Assembly (NCBI GenBank): GCA_001773725.1
Contig: MEXP01000001.1
Span: 1 to 52,245, forward strand
Direction: 5' to 3'
Length of the DNA: 52,245 nt
From: Candidatus Amesbacteria bacterium RIFCSPLOWO2_01_FULL_49_25
GTDB lineage: Bacteria > Patescibacteriota > Microgenomatia > CAZETR01 > Amesbacteraceae
Shown here: positions 1 to 8,740 of the stretch, piece after piece
Layout: each line of letters begins with the position of its first letter
How positions within the stretch are numbered: position 1 is the stretch's first letter
Program-made: the position numbers and the translations under genes
The notes under the pieces: generated by a model
The model's input: only the letters and a program-made list of their open reading frames with translations
The model's database searches: none
What the model was told of the DNA's origin: nothing

Positions 1-120
1 TCCATAGGGTCTTTTTGTCCTAGTAGAGTTAGGCCGCATCTTCACAGCCATTTCAATTTCGCCGGGTGACAGTTCAAGACAGTTACTCTGTCGTTAAGCC
101 ATTCGTGCGGGTCGGAACTT

Positions 121-818
121 CATCGATAAATCCATTGTCGCCAATGGGATAGACTATACCTTTATCGCAAAATACTTAAAAGTTTTTGTGTGTTGTATTT
201 TCTTTTTCCAGAAGTATTCATCTTCACAGCCAGATTAATAATCTCTCTAATACTCGGTTTTCCTGCAATCTTTCGACATATATTCGAAAAAAGCAAAAAG
301 TCTTTATACTTAGAAGATTTTAATGGATACTTTTCAAAGAAAGGTATCACTTTTTCGTTAATCTCGCCCAAACTCCGAACTTCAAACTTTAAGGTCTTAT
401 CGCTCCTATCAGGCCTAATAGTTCCACAGTCCAAAGTTTTCTGAAATAACTCCAGAACCTCAGACCGATCGCTATTTTGACTGACAGAAAAACTTGGCCT
501 TACCTCAAGTTTGGTCTTCAATTTACTTCTGGGAGAAAAACTGACACAAAAGCTGCCTTCTCCGTCGGCGTAACCCGACAGGTACCAACAAACATCTTGA
601 AATACTGACGTCTTAGGCATATATGCCTCCAAAGTCTACGTGGACTTTGAGTCGTTACGGGGTCAATCCCGCTTAGCGGGACGACTTCCCTCGGTACTAC
701 CATCTTAATCCGAATAAAATACAAAGATCAAGAGGCTCCACCGATATGAGTCAGTGTTTACGGTGCACGATACACCGCGAGGCGTCCAGCCTCGAGGTCG
801 GGCTTGCTTCCGCCGCTT
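121..818 (-). mobile_element. Group I intron at 23S position L1951
   Basis: The 698-nt insert splits GTCGGGT from AAGTTCCGACC. The intron carries GCCCGAC (797-803), which pairs with the 5' exon GUCGGGU and leaves a U.G wobble at the splice site, as in a group I P1 helix. The last intron base is G. It encodes a LAGLIDADG protein in the sense direction. L1951 is also the site of a known Coxiella burnetii intron. I did not fold the full core (P3-P8). Confidence 0.88.
162..620 (-). CDS. LAGLIDADG homing endonuclease of the L1951 intron
   Basis: This protein of about 152 aa lies wholly inside the 23S intron and in the rRNA sense, as expected for an intron-homing endonuclease. Near the N-terminus it carries LSGYADGEGSF, a single LAGLIDADG motif with the acidic catalytic residue, so it probably acts as a homodimer. 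I chose the ATG at 620 (MPKTSVFQ) over the upstream TTG of the track entry. By family knowledge it would cut intronless 23S alleles at the insertion site. No frameshift is visible, so it may be active. It could also help splicing as a maturase, which cannot be told from sequence. Confidence 0.9.
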   Translation of the reverse strand: MPKTSVFQDVCWYLSGYADGEGSFCVSFSPRSKLKTKLEVRPSFSVSQNSDRSEVLELFQKTLDCGTIRPDRSDKTLKFEVRSLGEINEKVIPFFEKYPLKSSKYKDFLLFSNICRKIAGKPSIREIINLAVKMNTSGKRKYNTQKLLSILR

Positions 819-838
819 ACCCGACAAGGAATTTCGCT

Positions 839-1107
839 TGCTTTATCTTTACTGCATGTCGCCATGCAGACGCCACTATCTCTTTACCCCGATTTAATCG
901 GGGATGTCTGACGTATAGTGTGTGAGGATTTCCTTCGATTTCTCTCAGGATCTTTCCTGCTGATTAACTCCACCGTTCAGATTTTTACCATTTCTGGTAC
1001 TGTCGGATACTGAGTCTTTCCAGCATATAGTCAGATTTTTGTCTCCCTCTGCGGCAAACAGAATAAAAGACAGAGGTCTCTCGCCTCACTATGGCAGCGC
1101 ACATTCC
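839..1107 (-). mobile_element. ORF-less group I intron at 23S position L1931, ending in A
   Basis: The 269-nt insert sits between ATCCTATGGT and AGCGAAATTCC. The intron has CGCTGCCATAG near its 5' end: GCCAUAG pairs with exon CUAUGGU (P1, U.G at the splice site) and the adjoining CGCU pairs with the 3' exon AGCG (P10). This fixes both junctions and makes the last intron base A rather than the near-universal G. No ORF fits. L1931 is a known group I site in other rRNAs. Confidence 0.85.
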
Positions 1108-2585
1108 ACCATAGGATCCTTATAGTTAAGACCGCCATTCACTCGAGCTTAAGTTCAAGCCTCTCCCGAATAAATCGGGGTCAGCCATCCCCATGACTTA
1201 CGAGCATTGGGCAGGCCTCAGCCTGTATACGTTCGCTTACGCGTTTGCACAGACCTGTGTTTTAGTTAAACAGTCGCAGAGTAATCTTTTGCTGCGTCCC
1301 GACTGAGTCGGGAAGGACATCTCACTAGATTACGTCCAGCTTTTTTGCCGAGTTCCTTGAACTGCCTTCTCCCGATCGCCTTGGTCTACTCGACCACCCC
1401 ACCAGTGTCGGTTTGCGGTACGGCAAGAAACATGTCTCACTGCGAATATTTTCTCGCAAACAAAAACTGTCCCAGTTATCTCCAGACATTTGCCAGAAGA
1501 TTCCCCATCCCGCTCGATTAAACGCCAGCCCGCATTTCGCGGGGCCAACTATCTTACGGTCTAAACGCGCATTCACTGCACACGCTAGGAAGTTCTTACT
1601 CGTTCAATCCCCAGTTAATAACGACACGTCCCCTGTAGCCGAATATAAACGGCTCGTCCATCAGCTACCCCCGATTTAATCGGGACTCACCTTAGGTGCC
1701 GACTTACCCTCCGTCAAACAATGTAGCGGAGGAACCCTTGGGGTTTCGGCGGTCCGAATTCTCATCGGACTTACGCTACTCATTCCGGCATTCTCACTTG
1801 AAATCGCTCCAACCAAGCTTACGCCTGACCTTCACTGCAATTTCAACGCTCCCCTACCAAATGTCCTCGACAAAGTCGGGACAAGTCTGTCTCTTCGGCA
1901 AACAGCTTGAGCCTCGATTCATTTTCCGCGCCAGACTTCAAAGTAGACCAGTGAGCTGTTACGCTTTCTTTAAAGGATGGCTGCTTCTGAGCCAACCTCC
2001 TGGCTGTCTATGAAATTTGACATCGTTTCACACTTAGCTGTTATTTAGAGGCCTTAGAGGTCAATCTGGGTTGTTTCCCTTTAGAGCGGCCCGCTTAGCC
2101 GGGTCGTTCTGACTCCCTTTCCCAAAAACTTCCAATTCGGAGTTTGATTGAACAGTACAACTTGCGCTGCACAGCCCATCCAGTGCTCTACCTGAAAGTC
2201 CCGAAGGAAAGAGGCTATACCTATATATATTTCGGGGAGAGCCAGCTATCTCCTGGTTCGATTGGCATATTACCCCTAACCACAAGTCATCCCACAGATT
2301 TGTAACTCTGAAGGGTACGGGCCTCCCCCCGGTTTTCACCGGGGTTCACCCTGCTCATGGTTAGCTCACCAGGTTTCGGGTCTTCCATCCTGCACTAAAC
2401 GCGCTGTTAACACTCGATTTCTCTCCGCCTCCCCCCGACCTGCGGGGTTAGACTCGTGCAGAACGGAAACTCGCCGGATAATTCTTCAATAGGCACGCGA
2501 TCACCCTGAGCGGCTTTGCAGCCGAAGGGCTCTCACTGCTTGTTAGCAGACAATTTCAGGTTCTATTTCACTAGGTTTTCAACCC

Positions 2586-2625
<40 letters not shown>

Positions 2626-2842
2626 AAGCCACAAGTATTTAGCCTTGGAGTGTGGTCACCCCGGATTCCCACAAAGTCGTGTGCTTCATGGTACTTGGGA
2701 ATTCAGGTCTCAAGTGAATTTAGGTTTCGTCTACACGGCTTTCACAGTTCTCTGGCCCGCTATTCCAAGCGGTTTGACTACCCTCTTTCAATCCCTCGAC
2801 CCTCCCGCAACACCCTTCGAAGCTCCTTACGGAGCAAAGTAG

Positions 2843-2873
<31 letters not shown>

Positions 2874-3232
2874 TACTCACGGAATCTCTCACGGCAAAGC
2901 CGTGATAATTTCGATTTCTTTTCCAGCTTCTACTTAGATGTTTCAGTTCGAAGCGTTCCCTCCCAGCTTACGCTGAGTCTCCAAAAGGAGGGGTTTCCCC
3001 ATTCGGACACCGCCGGATCAAAGCTTCTTGGCAGCTCCCCGACGACTATCGTGGCCATATACGTCCTTCTTCGGCTCGTAGCTCCTAGGCATCCTTTGTC
3101 TGCTTTACGTAAAAAAGATACGGCTCTTATTACCTAACTTACTCTCTTCACTTTTCAAAGTACAAGCAAGCCTGGACTAAAAGGCTCGTCTCGGCCTCCC
3201 CGCAAAAGGGAAACCGGGACCAACCCTTCAGT

Positions 3233-3309
3233 TGGTGGACTCGGAGGGACTCGAACCCTCGACCCCGTCATTGCAAATGACGTGCTCTAGCCAGCTGAGC
3301 TACGAGCCC
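3233..3309 (-). tRNA. tRNA-Ala(UGC)
   Basis: The minus strand gives a full cloverleaf starting GGGCTCG, with anticodon loop TTTGCAA, a TTCGAGT T-loop and an encoded CCA. The acceptor stem has the G3.U70 pair that marks alanine tRNAs. It lies just upstream of 23S, the usual place for spacer tRNA-Ala. Confidence 0.96.
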
Positions 3310-3331
3310 AAACCGGCATCTGGGCCCAACT

Positions 3332-3355
3332 AAAAAAGCCCTCCCCTCGGAAGGC
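3332..3355 (-). terminator. Intrinsic terminator or attenuator before tRNA-Ala
   Basis: On the minus strand GCCTTCC-GAGG-GGAGGGC forms a 7-bp hairpin followed by six T. It lies between a strong promoter (3458-3486) and tRNA-Ala/23S, so it could end the efflux operon transcript or attenuate the rRNA transcript. Confidence 0.6.
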
Positions 3356-3457
3356 TGCCAGTCCCTTGCTATCCCCTATCAGGCAAAGCCTGTCAAGGAA
3401 AATTTTGGATTAAAAAGCAAAGTTCTCATGAATCGGCCACCTTCAAAAGGTATCCCG

Positions 3458-3486
3458 ATATTACCCCGTCGTGCAAGCTCTGTCAA
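3458..3486 (-). promoter_or_regulatory. Promoter for tRNA-Ala and 23S
   Basis: Minus strand TTGACA (3481-3486), a 17-bp spacer, then TAATAT (3458-3463). It points towards tRNA-Ala and 23S, so 23S need not depend on the 16S promoter. A second TTGACA lies at 3391-3396 but has only a weak -10. Confidence 0.65.
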
Positions 3487-3496
3487 GGTGGCTACC

Positions 3497-4696
3497 TCAC
3501 TCATACCTTAAGGCCTCTATAGGATCCAATCTGCTCGCCCGAACCGCCGGCGCCAGCCCCGATACTATCCCCACCCCGGCCGACACCCCAAAAGCCATCA
3601 TCACCGATCCCGCTGTCACTGCCGTTTCAATAAATTGTCGCAAGATGGCCGATATCCCCCACCCAATCCCAATCCCTACCCCACCCCCAACCACCGACAG
3701 CAATATCGATTCAATCAAAAACTGGAGCAAAATATCTCGATTTGTAGCCCCCAGTGCCTTGCGCAAACCAATTTCCCTGGTCCTCTCCGTTACAGACACC
3801 AGCATGATATTGGCAATCCCGATCCCCCCTACAACCAGTGATATCGCCGCAATGCCAGACAGGGCCCCCGTCACCACCCCCAAAAACGAGGTTATAGACT
3901 CCAATAGTTCCTTAGGTTCCAAAATAGTAAAATCGTCATCAGTCAAATTTTTCCGATAAAAGTAGTTCTTAATTTTCCTGCTCGCCGCCGCCGCACTATC
4001 GGCGTCCCTTATCCTCACCATCACGGCCGCCGGTTTTTTAATCCCTGTCACTTTCATGGCCGTAGTCACCGGCATCAACACAAACGAGTTCTCATCGCTG
4101 TTCCCCCCCAGTCCCCCTCCCTTTTCTTTTAGTTTCCCTATTACCTCCACCTTGGACCCCGTCACATCAATCTCTCTTCCCACCGGATTCCCGACCCCCC
4201 CAAACAACTCCTCATAGACCTTATGCCCAATCACCCCCACCATTTGACTTCGCTCCAGCATACTTCTGCTGAAAAACTTTCCCGCCTCTATCTCCACATT
4301 CCCAAACTCCAAATATTCTTCGCCCACTCCTGCCAAATTTCCAAAGTAAGTTTTAGATCGGTATTTCATTGTCGCCCCCTTGGATATCATTCCGCTAACC
4401 TTGACAATCGGGTCACCCAAATCCCCCATCTGTCTGACGTCACTAAAGTCAAATTTTGCTTCCACGTTTCTTGGCGGCCCGCCGGAAAAACTCACTTTAC
4501 CCGGAGAGATAAGCAGCACATTCGACCCGAGAGATTCAAACTCCTCCGTCACAAAAGCCTGCAGACCGTTTCCGATAGACACCAAAAGTATTACCGCCGC
4601 AACCCCGATAATAATCCCCAAAGTGGTCAAAGCCGACCTAGTTTTATTAGTCCTAATCGCTCTCGCCGCGCTCCTTACTAGTTCAACTGTGTCCAT
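3497..4696 (-). CDS. ABC transporter permease, MacB/FtsX type
   Basis: This 399-aa membrane protein has the MacB layout: an N-terminal membrane segment (about residues 20-45, ALTTLGIIIGVAAVILLVSIG), a large extracytoplasmic domain, then three C-terminal membrane segments with the typical VTERTREIGLRKALGAT stretch. It ends LDPIEALRYE, the usual MacB/LolC tail. The gene overlaps the ATPase gene upstream by 14 bases and forms an operon with it and an adaptor. By family it would couple ATP use to export of a peptide, lipid or drug; the substrate is not visible. The + strand ORFs over it are shadows. Confidence 0.92.
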   Translation of the reverse strand: MDTVELVRSAARAIRTNKTRSALTTLGIIIGVAAVILLVSIGNGLQAFVTEEFESLGSNVLLISPGKVSFSGGPPRNVEAKFDFSDVRQMGDLGDPIVKVSGMISKGATMKYRSKTYFGNLAGVGEEYLEFGNVEIEAGKFFSRSMLERSQMVGVIGHKVYEELFGGVGNPVGREIDVTGSKVEVIGKLKEKGGGLGGNSDENSFVLMPVTTAMKVTGIKKPAAVMVRIRDADSAAAASRKIKNYFYRKNLTDDDFTILEPKELLESITSFLGVVTGALSGIAAISLVVGGIGIANIMLVSVTERTREIGLRKALGATNRDILLQFLIESILLSVVGGGVGIGIGWGISAILRQFIETAVTAGSVMMAFGVSAGVGIVSGLAPAVRASRLDPIEALRYE

Positions 4697-5372
4697 TTGC
4701 TATCCTCCCGTCTTTTATAACTACCTGCCTTTTGGCCCGCCTGGCGATGTTGGGGTCATGTGACACCAATATTATAGTTACCCCACCCTCATGCAGGTCT
4801 TCAAATAATTTAATTATTTCCTCGCCGGTTTTCGAATCCAAGTTTCCCGTCGGCTCATCCGCCAATAAAAGCGACGGGTTAGTAACCAGAGCCCTAGCAA
4901 TCGCTACCCTCTGCTGTTGCCCTCCCGAAAGTTGAGATGGCCTGTTTTGCAGCCGATCCCCCAGACCCACCTTGATCAATTCATTTTTGGCTATTTCATG
5001 TCGCCCGGATGCAGAAATACCCCGATAAACCAGCGGCAGCTCCACATTAACAATTGCCGGTGTTGCCCGCAGTAAATTAAACTGCTGAAACACTAGCCCT
5101 ATTTTTTCATTTCGCAGTTTTGCCAATTTGTTGTCACTCAAATTTTTGGTGTTTATTCCATCCACAAATATCTCCCCCGCGCTTTGCCGATCCATTAGTC
5201 CAATCAGATGCAAAAGCGTCGACTTTCCCGATCCCGACGGCCCGGTAATAGCGACAAATTCTCCCTTAACGACTTCAAAAGACACCCTATCCAAGGCTTT
5301 CACCATGCTCTCACTGCTAGCCGGGTCCCCATACACTCGACTGACATTTTTAAATTCCACTACTGGTACCAT
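4683..5372 (-). CDS. ABC transporter ATP-binding protein, MacB/LolD type
   Basis: At 229 aa this is a stand-alone ATPase subunit. It shows Walker A GPSGSGKST (about residue 43), the signature LSGGQQQRVAIARAL, Walker B LLLADEPTGNLDS and the switch histidine in LVSHDP. It also has the LLHLIGLMDRQSAGEIFVDG stretch seen in LolD and MacB ATPases. Start and end overlap the neighbouring adaptor (13 bases) and permease (14 bases), so translation is probably coupled. It powers the permease encoded next. Confidence 0.95.
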   Translation of the reverse strand: MVPVVEFKNVSRVYGDPASSESMVKALDRVSFEVVKGEFVAITGPSGSGKSTLLHLIGLMDRQSAGEIFVDGINTKNLSDNKLAKLRNEKIGLVFQQFNLLRATPAIVNVELPLVYRGISASGRHEIAKNELIKVGLGDRLQNRPSQLSGGQQQRVAIARALVTNPSLLLADEPTGNLDSKTGEEIIKLFEDLHEGGVTIILVSHDPNIARRAKRQVVIKDGRIANGHS

Positions 5373-6355
5373 ACTTTTTGCCCCTCGACAACACCACTCT
5401 TTATTTCCACCTCTTCGTCTCCTTCCAATCCTATCTCCACTCTTTGCCGTTGCCCCCCCGGCAGCTCCACCTCCCCCTCCCCCACCGCCTCGATAGGCAG
5501 CACCAGCACCCCCTTCGCCTCCTCCACTGTTAGTGCCGCATCTCCATTCATCCCCACTCTTAATATCTTAATATCTTCTTCACTTAATATCTTAACTCTC
5601 ACCGAAAACACCGTCGCCCCCGCATCAGACTCGTGAGACGAAAAATCTATGCTGGTTATCTCCCCCTCCAGCTTTTCATCCGGATAAGCATCCAAGGTCA
5701 CCTCCATTGCCTTGCCCACACCTACCAAATTCAATTCCGTCTCATCCACTTCAGATTCAAAATACAAAGACTCGGGATCCACTATATCCACCCCATCTGC
5801 CACCCCCACTGTTTCCCCAGCTACAGTCACAGTTATATTTACCACCACTCCGTCAATCGGCGATATCAAGTTGGCGTTCTGCCTCGCCCTTACCGCCGTC
5901 TGCCAAGCGTCATAAGCCTTATCCCGTGCCGTCTGCGCCGTCACCCGATCGTTTTTCTGTGCAAACGTCTCATCCTTGTCATGGCCCTTCACCTGGTCCT
6001 CGATCTCCTTGGCATTCGCGTCCGCCGCAGCGTAACTATAATAAGCCGCCGTCTCCACCGCCGCCGCATCCCGGGCATCCAATCCCATCACCGCTTGTCC
6101 TTTCTTTATCCTGTCCCCCCCCGCCACTTTTACGTACCCCAACTTACCCACCCCACAAAATCGCAAACTAGCCTCCCTGCCCGCGACAATTTTTCCCGAC
6201 ATCACCAAAGTCTTTCGCACATCCTTCCTCTCCACCACCGCCACCTTCATATTTTTATCATTACTGCTTTCCCGACTATTTCGCCACCACCAAAATCCCG
6301 CCATCCCCAACCCTATCAGCAAAAAAATAACGGCCCTCCGCCTCAAAAATTTCAT
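5360..6355 (-). CDS. Membrane fusion/adaptor protein, MacA/HlyD-like
   Basis: The 331-aa protein begins with basic residues and one membrane anchor (about 8-25, AVIFLLIGLGMAGFWWW). It continues with a lipoyl-like half (GRVASL-type region ASLRFCGVGKLGYVKVAGGDRIKKGQAVMGLD), a short helical hairpin, the second half (ISPIDGVVVNITVTVAGETV) and a beta-barrel region, as in MacA/HlyD adaptors. It is first in the MacAB-like operon. In a cell likely to lack an outer membrane it would be an extracytoplasmic partner of MacB, not a bridge to TolC. The 348-aa + ORF here is a shadow. Confidence 0.9.
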   Translation of the reverse strand: MKFLRRRAVIFLLIGLGMAGFWWWRNSRESSNDKNMKVAVVERKDVRKTLVMSGKIVAGREASLRFCGVGKLGYVKVAGGDRIKKGQAVMGLDARDAAAVETAAYYSYAAADANAKEIEDQVKGHDKDETFAQKNDRVTAQTARDKAYDAWQTAVRARQNANLISPIDGVVVNITVTVAGETVGVADGVDIVDPESLYFESEVDETELNLVGVGKAMEVTLDAYPDEKLEGEITSIDFSSHESDAGATVFSVRVKILSEEDIKILRVGMNGDAALTVEEAKGVLVLPIEAVGEGEVELPGGQRQRVEIGLEGDEEVEIKSGVVEGQKVWYQ

Positions 6356-6645
6356 ACAAATTGCATTTTAGCACCAAGCATCCTACTATTAATACATCGT
6401 CAGATACCTTCTCATTATTCCCGCACTAATCTTCCTTGCCATCACCGGCACGCTTCTCTATGGCCTGATTATCACCCCTCGTCTCAACTCAAGGATGGTT
6501 TGCATTCAATCCCTCTCCCGCTCTTGCTTCTTGGGCACTCCCCTTTGCTTCGATTTCCCCAACCCCTGCTCCACCCCACCACTCTGGTACCCTCCAACCC
6601 GCTATTGAGATATAATCCACCAAAGAAAGCTTTCCTGATTTCTAT
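6356..6645. other. Intergenic gap of about 290 bases before the tRNA-Ile locus
   Basis: I see no convincing gene. A + strand open frame (about 6408-6606) would encode a membrane-like stretch YLLIIPALIFLAITGTLLYG but has no ATG, GTG or TTG start. A -10-like TATAAT at 6611-6616 points at the tRNA-Ile locus. Confidence 0.5.
6611..6616 (+). promoter_or_regulatory. -10 box for the nested tRNA-Ile locus
   Basis: TATAAT lies 29 bases before the outer tRNA-Ile. No clear -35 is seen. Confidence 0.5.
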
Positions 6646-6681
6646 GGGCTGCTGGTTCAGCGGTAGAACGCGTTCCTGATA

Positions 6682-6829
6682 GCGTGCCGACCATTGGGCG
6701 GATAGTTCAATGGTAGAACGCATTCCTGATAAGAATGAGGCTCGTGGTCCGATTCCACGTCCGCCCACCATTCTGTCGGCACGATATATCAAAGCTTTTG
6801 GGGCAGGTGCCCCAAGTCGCTTTGTTATA
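6682..6829 (+). other. Insert in the outer tRNA-Ile anticodon loop
   Basis: The exact ends can slide by one base. It starts with CGTGCCGAC (6683-6691), which pairs with GTCGGCACG (6775-6783) around the inner tRNA. A second hairpin follows: CAAAGC (6790-6795)/GCTTTG (6819-6824) with inner TTGGGGC-AGGT-GCCCCAA. Without the inner tRNA only about 73 nt remain, too short for a group I intron. Confidence 0.7.
6696..6770 (+). tRNA. tRNA-Ile(GAU), inner gene nested inside another tRNA
   Basis: Complete cloverleaf: acceptor GGGCGGA/TCCGCCC, D-stem GTTC/GAAC, anticodon arm CATTC-CTGATAA-GAATG (anticodon GAU), T-stem CGTGG/CCACG and an encoded CCA. The T-loop reads TCCGATT, so position 55 is C instead of the usual T. 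It shares the D-arm and anticodon-arm pattern of the outer tRNA but differs in the acceptor and T-arm. Confidence 0.9.
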
Positions 6830-7060
6830 AGAACGAAGTGCATGGTTCGACTCCATGGCAGCCCACCATGACCAATCAATCAATCCGTCTTAGCCTCGTC
6901 GCCATTTCCCTCCTCACCCATTTCCAAACGCCCCTTCGTGAAGGCGCTCTTCCCCCACCCCCCGAATTCTGCTCCGGCCCAATCTGTGTTAGCATCATGG
7001 GCCAACATTTCCAACCCGACGCATCACTTTCGAAAGCCATTTTTGGCCCTATCCGACCAT

Positions 7061-7282
7061 TCAAAGAACTCGACGCAATCCTTTCTTAATCCCCGCTATC
7101 TCCCGCTCGATCCCCTCCACCATGTCCCTATACACCATATATTCGGTGTACCTCAGCTCGGATAAAGAATCTTCATGCCTCACCCCCCGAAACAGCCTCT
7201 TCTTCTCCTCATAAATCTTCTTATACTTTAGGAGTTGCTCCTCCAAATACCCAAGCCGTGCTCTACTGTCTGTTCTGCTCAT
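7061..7282 (-). CDS. Small charged coiled-coil-like protein, unknown
   Basis: This 73-aa protein is rich in K, R and E (for example YLEEQLLKYKKIYEEKKRLFRG) and looks helical throughout, with no membrane segment. I do not recognise the family. It overlaps the preceding gene by 20 bases and has no + strand competitor of better quality, which supports it as the second gene of a pair transcribed away from 16S. The pattern of helices suggests a coiled coil or a small nucleic-acid-binding protein, but nothing more can be said. Confidence 0.6.
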   Translation of the reverse strand: MSRTDSRARLGYLEEQLLKYKKIYEEKKRLFRGVRHEDSLSELRYTEYMVYRDMVEGIEREIAGIKKGLRRVL

Positions 7283-7532
7283 TTCCCCATTCTAACATCC
7301 ACGCCTCCCATTCCTTCCTTACCCAATTCTTTACCCCAATAGCCCTAAGCACAATGCCCAAATATACTGGATTAAGCCATACCGGCGGCGAATCCACCCA
7401 CTCAAAACGCCTTCCGCACTTTCCGCAATCTACATTTATCGGGGAATATCCCCGACTCTGCATCCTCAGCCTCTTGGCCGGACAATCCGCCTCTGCACAA
7501 ATCAGCGCCACAAGCTTATTGTACCCCACCAA
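7263..7532 (-). CDS. Small protein with cysteine pairs, unknown
   Basis: The 89-aa protein has cysteines in two places (ICAEADC and VDCGKCGRRF), suggestive of a small zinc-binding fold, followed by a Trp-rich helical C-terminus. The first start is TTG; a GTG follows directly, and GGAGG lies about 11 bases before the GTG. That GGAGG is in the loop and 3' arm of the terminator-like hairpin downstream of 16S, so translation may depend on whether the hairpin forms. The start is uncertain and the family is not recognised. Confidence 0.5.
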   Translation of the reverse strand: MVGYNKLVALICAEADCPAKRLRMQSRGYSPINVDCGKCGRRFEWVDSPPVWLNPVYLGIVLRAIGVKNWVRKEWEAWMLEWGNEQNRQ

Positions 7533-7557
7533 AAAACCCGCCTCCAGACGGGTTTTA
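7531..7557 (-). terminator. Hairpin terminator downstream of 16S
   Basis: AAAACCCG/CGGGTTTT, an 8-bp stem with an 8-base loop, is followed by T residues on the minus strand. It lies about 140 bases after the 16S 3' end. The + strand also ends in T, so it may work both ways. Confidence 0.6.
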
Positions 7558-8740
7558 TATTCTCTCAGGTTCCAAAAAGTGGTGGGAAAAACAGCGCCGA
7601 GTCACTTTGACGTTTGTGACTTAGCCTGCCAATGTTGGTTGGTTTATTAAAGTGGCCGACCAAAAAGGACCACTGGGGTAAAAATACTCCTAGAAAGGAG
7701 GTGATCCATCCCCAGCTTCGGCTAGGGATACCTTGTTACAACTTAGCCCTCATCGCCGAGTTTACCCTCTTCCCGATTAAATCGGGACGTCAGGCACCCC
7801 CGACTTTGCTGGCTTGATGGGCGGTGTGTACAAAAGGCGAGAACGTATTCACCGCGGTCTGCTGATCCGCGATTACTACCAAGTCCATCTTCATGGGGGC
7901 GAGTTTCAGCCCCCAATCTGAACTGAGGGGTGTTTTGCTGGGATTAGCTCCGCCTTGCGGCTTGGCAACCCATTGTTCCACCCCATTGTAGGATGTGTGT
8001 GGCCCCAGATATAAGGATCATGCTGACTTGACGTCATCCCCTCCTTCCTCCCCGATAAATATCGGGGCAGTCTCCCATGAGTAATCAACATGGGATAGGG
8101 GTTGCGCTCGTTTCGGCACTTAAGCCGACACCCCACGGCACGAGCTGAAGACAGCCATGCAACACCTGTCCAGCACTTCACACTTTCGCGTGATTTTCCA
8201 TAGTTTCCTACAGAACATTAGGTACTGGATGTCAAATCTGGGTAAGGTCCATCGCTTCGTGTCGAATTGAACCACATGCTCCCCTGGTTGTGCGCCTTCC
8301 CGTCAATTCCTTTAAGTTTCAACCTTGCGGCCGTACTCCCCAGGCGGCCCGCTTCACGCGTTAGCTCCGACCCCTCCAAAAAAGGAAGGATCAAGCGGGC
8401 ATGGTTTACAGCTAGGACTACAGGGGTCTCTAATCCCTTTCGCTCCCCTAGCTTTCGTTCCTCAGCGTCAGTGCGGCCCCAGGTACCTGCCTTCGCCCTC
8501 GGTGTTCCTGACAATATCAACGCATTTCACTGCTACACTGTCAGTTCCAGTACCCCCTAACCGACTCAATCACGTAAGTTTTTCGTCCGGATCCGAGGTT
8601 GGGCCTCGGGCTTTCAAACGAAACTTTACGTGACGCCTACGAACTCTTTACGCCCAGTAAATCCGGATAACGCTCGCACCCCACGTATTACCGCGGCTGC
8701 TGGCACGTGGTTAGCAGGTGCTTATTCTACAGGTACCGTC

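Larger units (their letters stand above)
6646..6868 (+). tRNA. tRNA-Ile(GAU), outer gene interrupted by a 148-nt insert in the anticodon loop
   Basis: The two halves form a perfect cloverleaf: acceptor GGGCTGC/GCAGCCC, D-stem GTTC/GAAC, anticodon stem CGTTC/GAACG, T-stem CATGG/CCATG with loop TTCGACT, and an encoded CCA. The halves are 6646-6681 and 6829-6868, split after the anticodon or the next base. The simplest rejoined loop is CTGATAA (anticodon GAU); a split two or three bases earlier would give UAU. The insert contains a second complete tRNA-Ile gene. Confidence 0.8.

Noticed and set aside
6408-6606. Open + frame with a membrane-like segment before the tRNA-Ile locus
   Set aside because: No ATG, GTG or TTG start fits before the hydrophobic stretch, and nothing else supports it.
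5633-6679. 348-aa + strand ORF
   Set aside because: It is the reverse of the well-supported MacA-like gene and runs into the outer tRNA-Ile; its sequence is rich in His, Pro and Arg, as expected for a shadow frame.
6682-6829. Group I intron in tRNA-Ile
   Set aside because: Only about 73 nt remain outside the inner tRNA, too little for the P3-P8 core, and no core motif was found.
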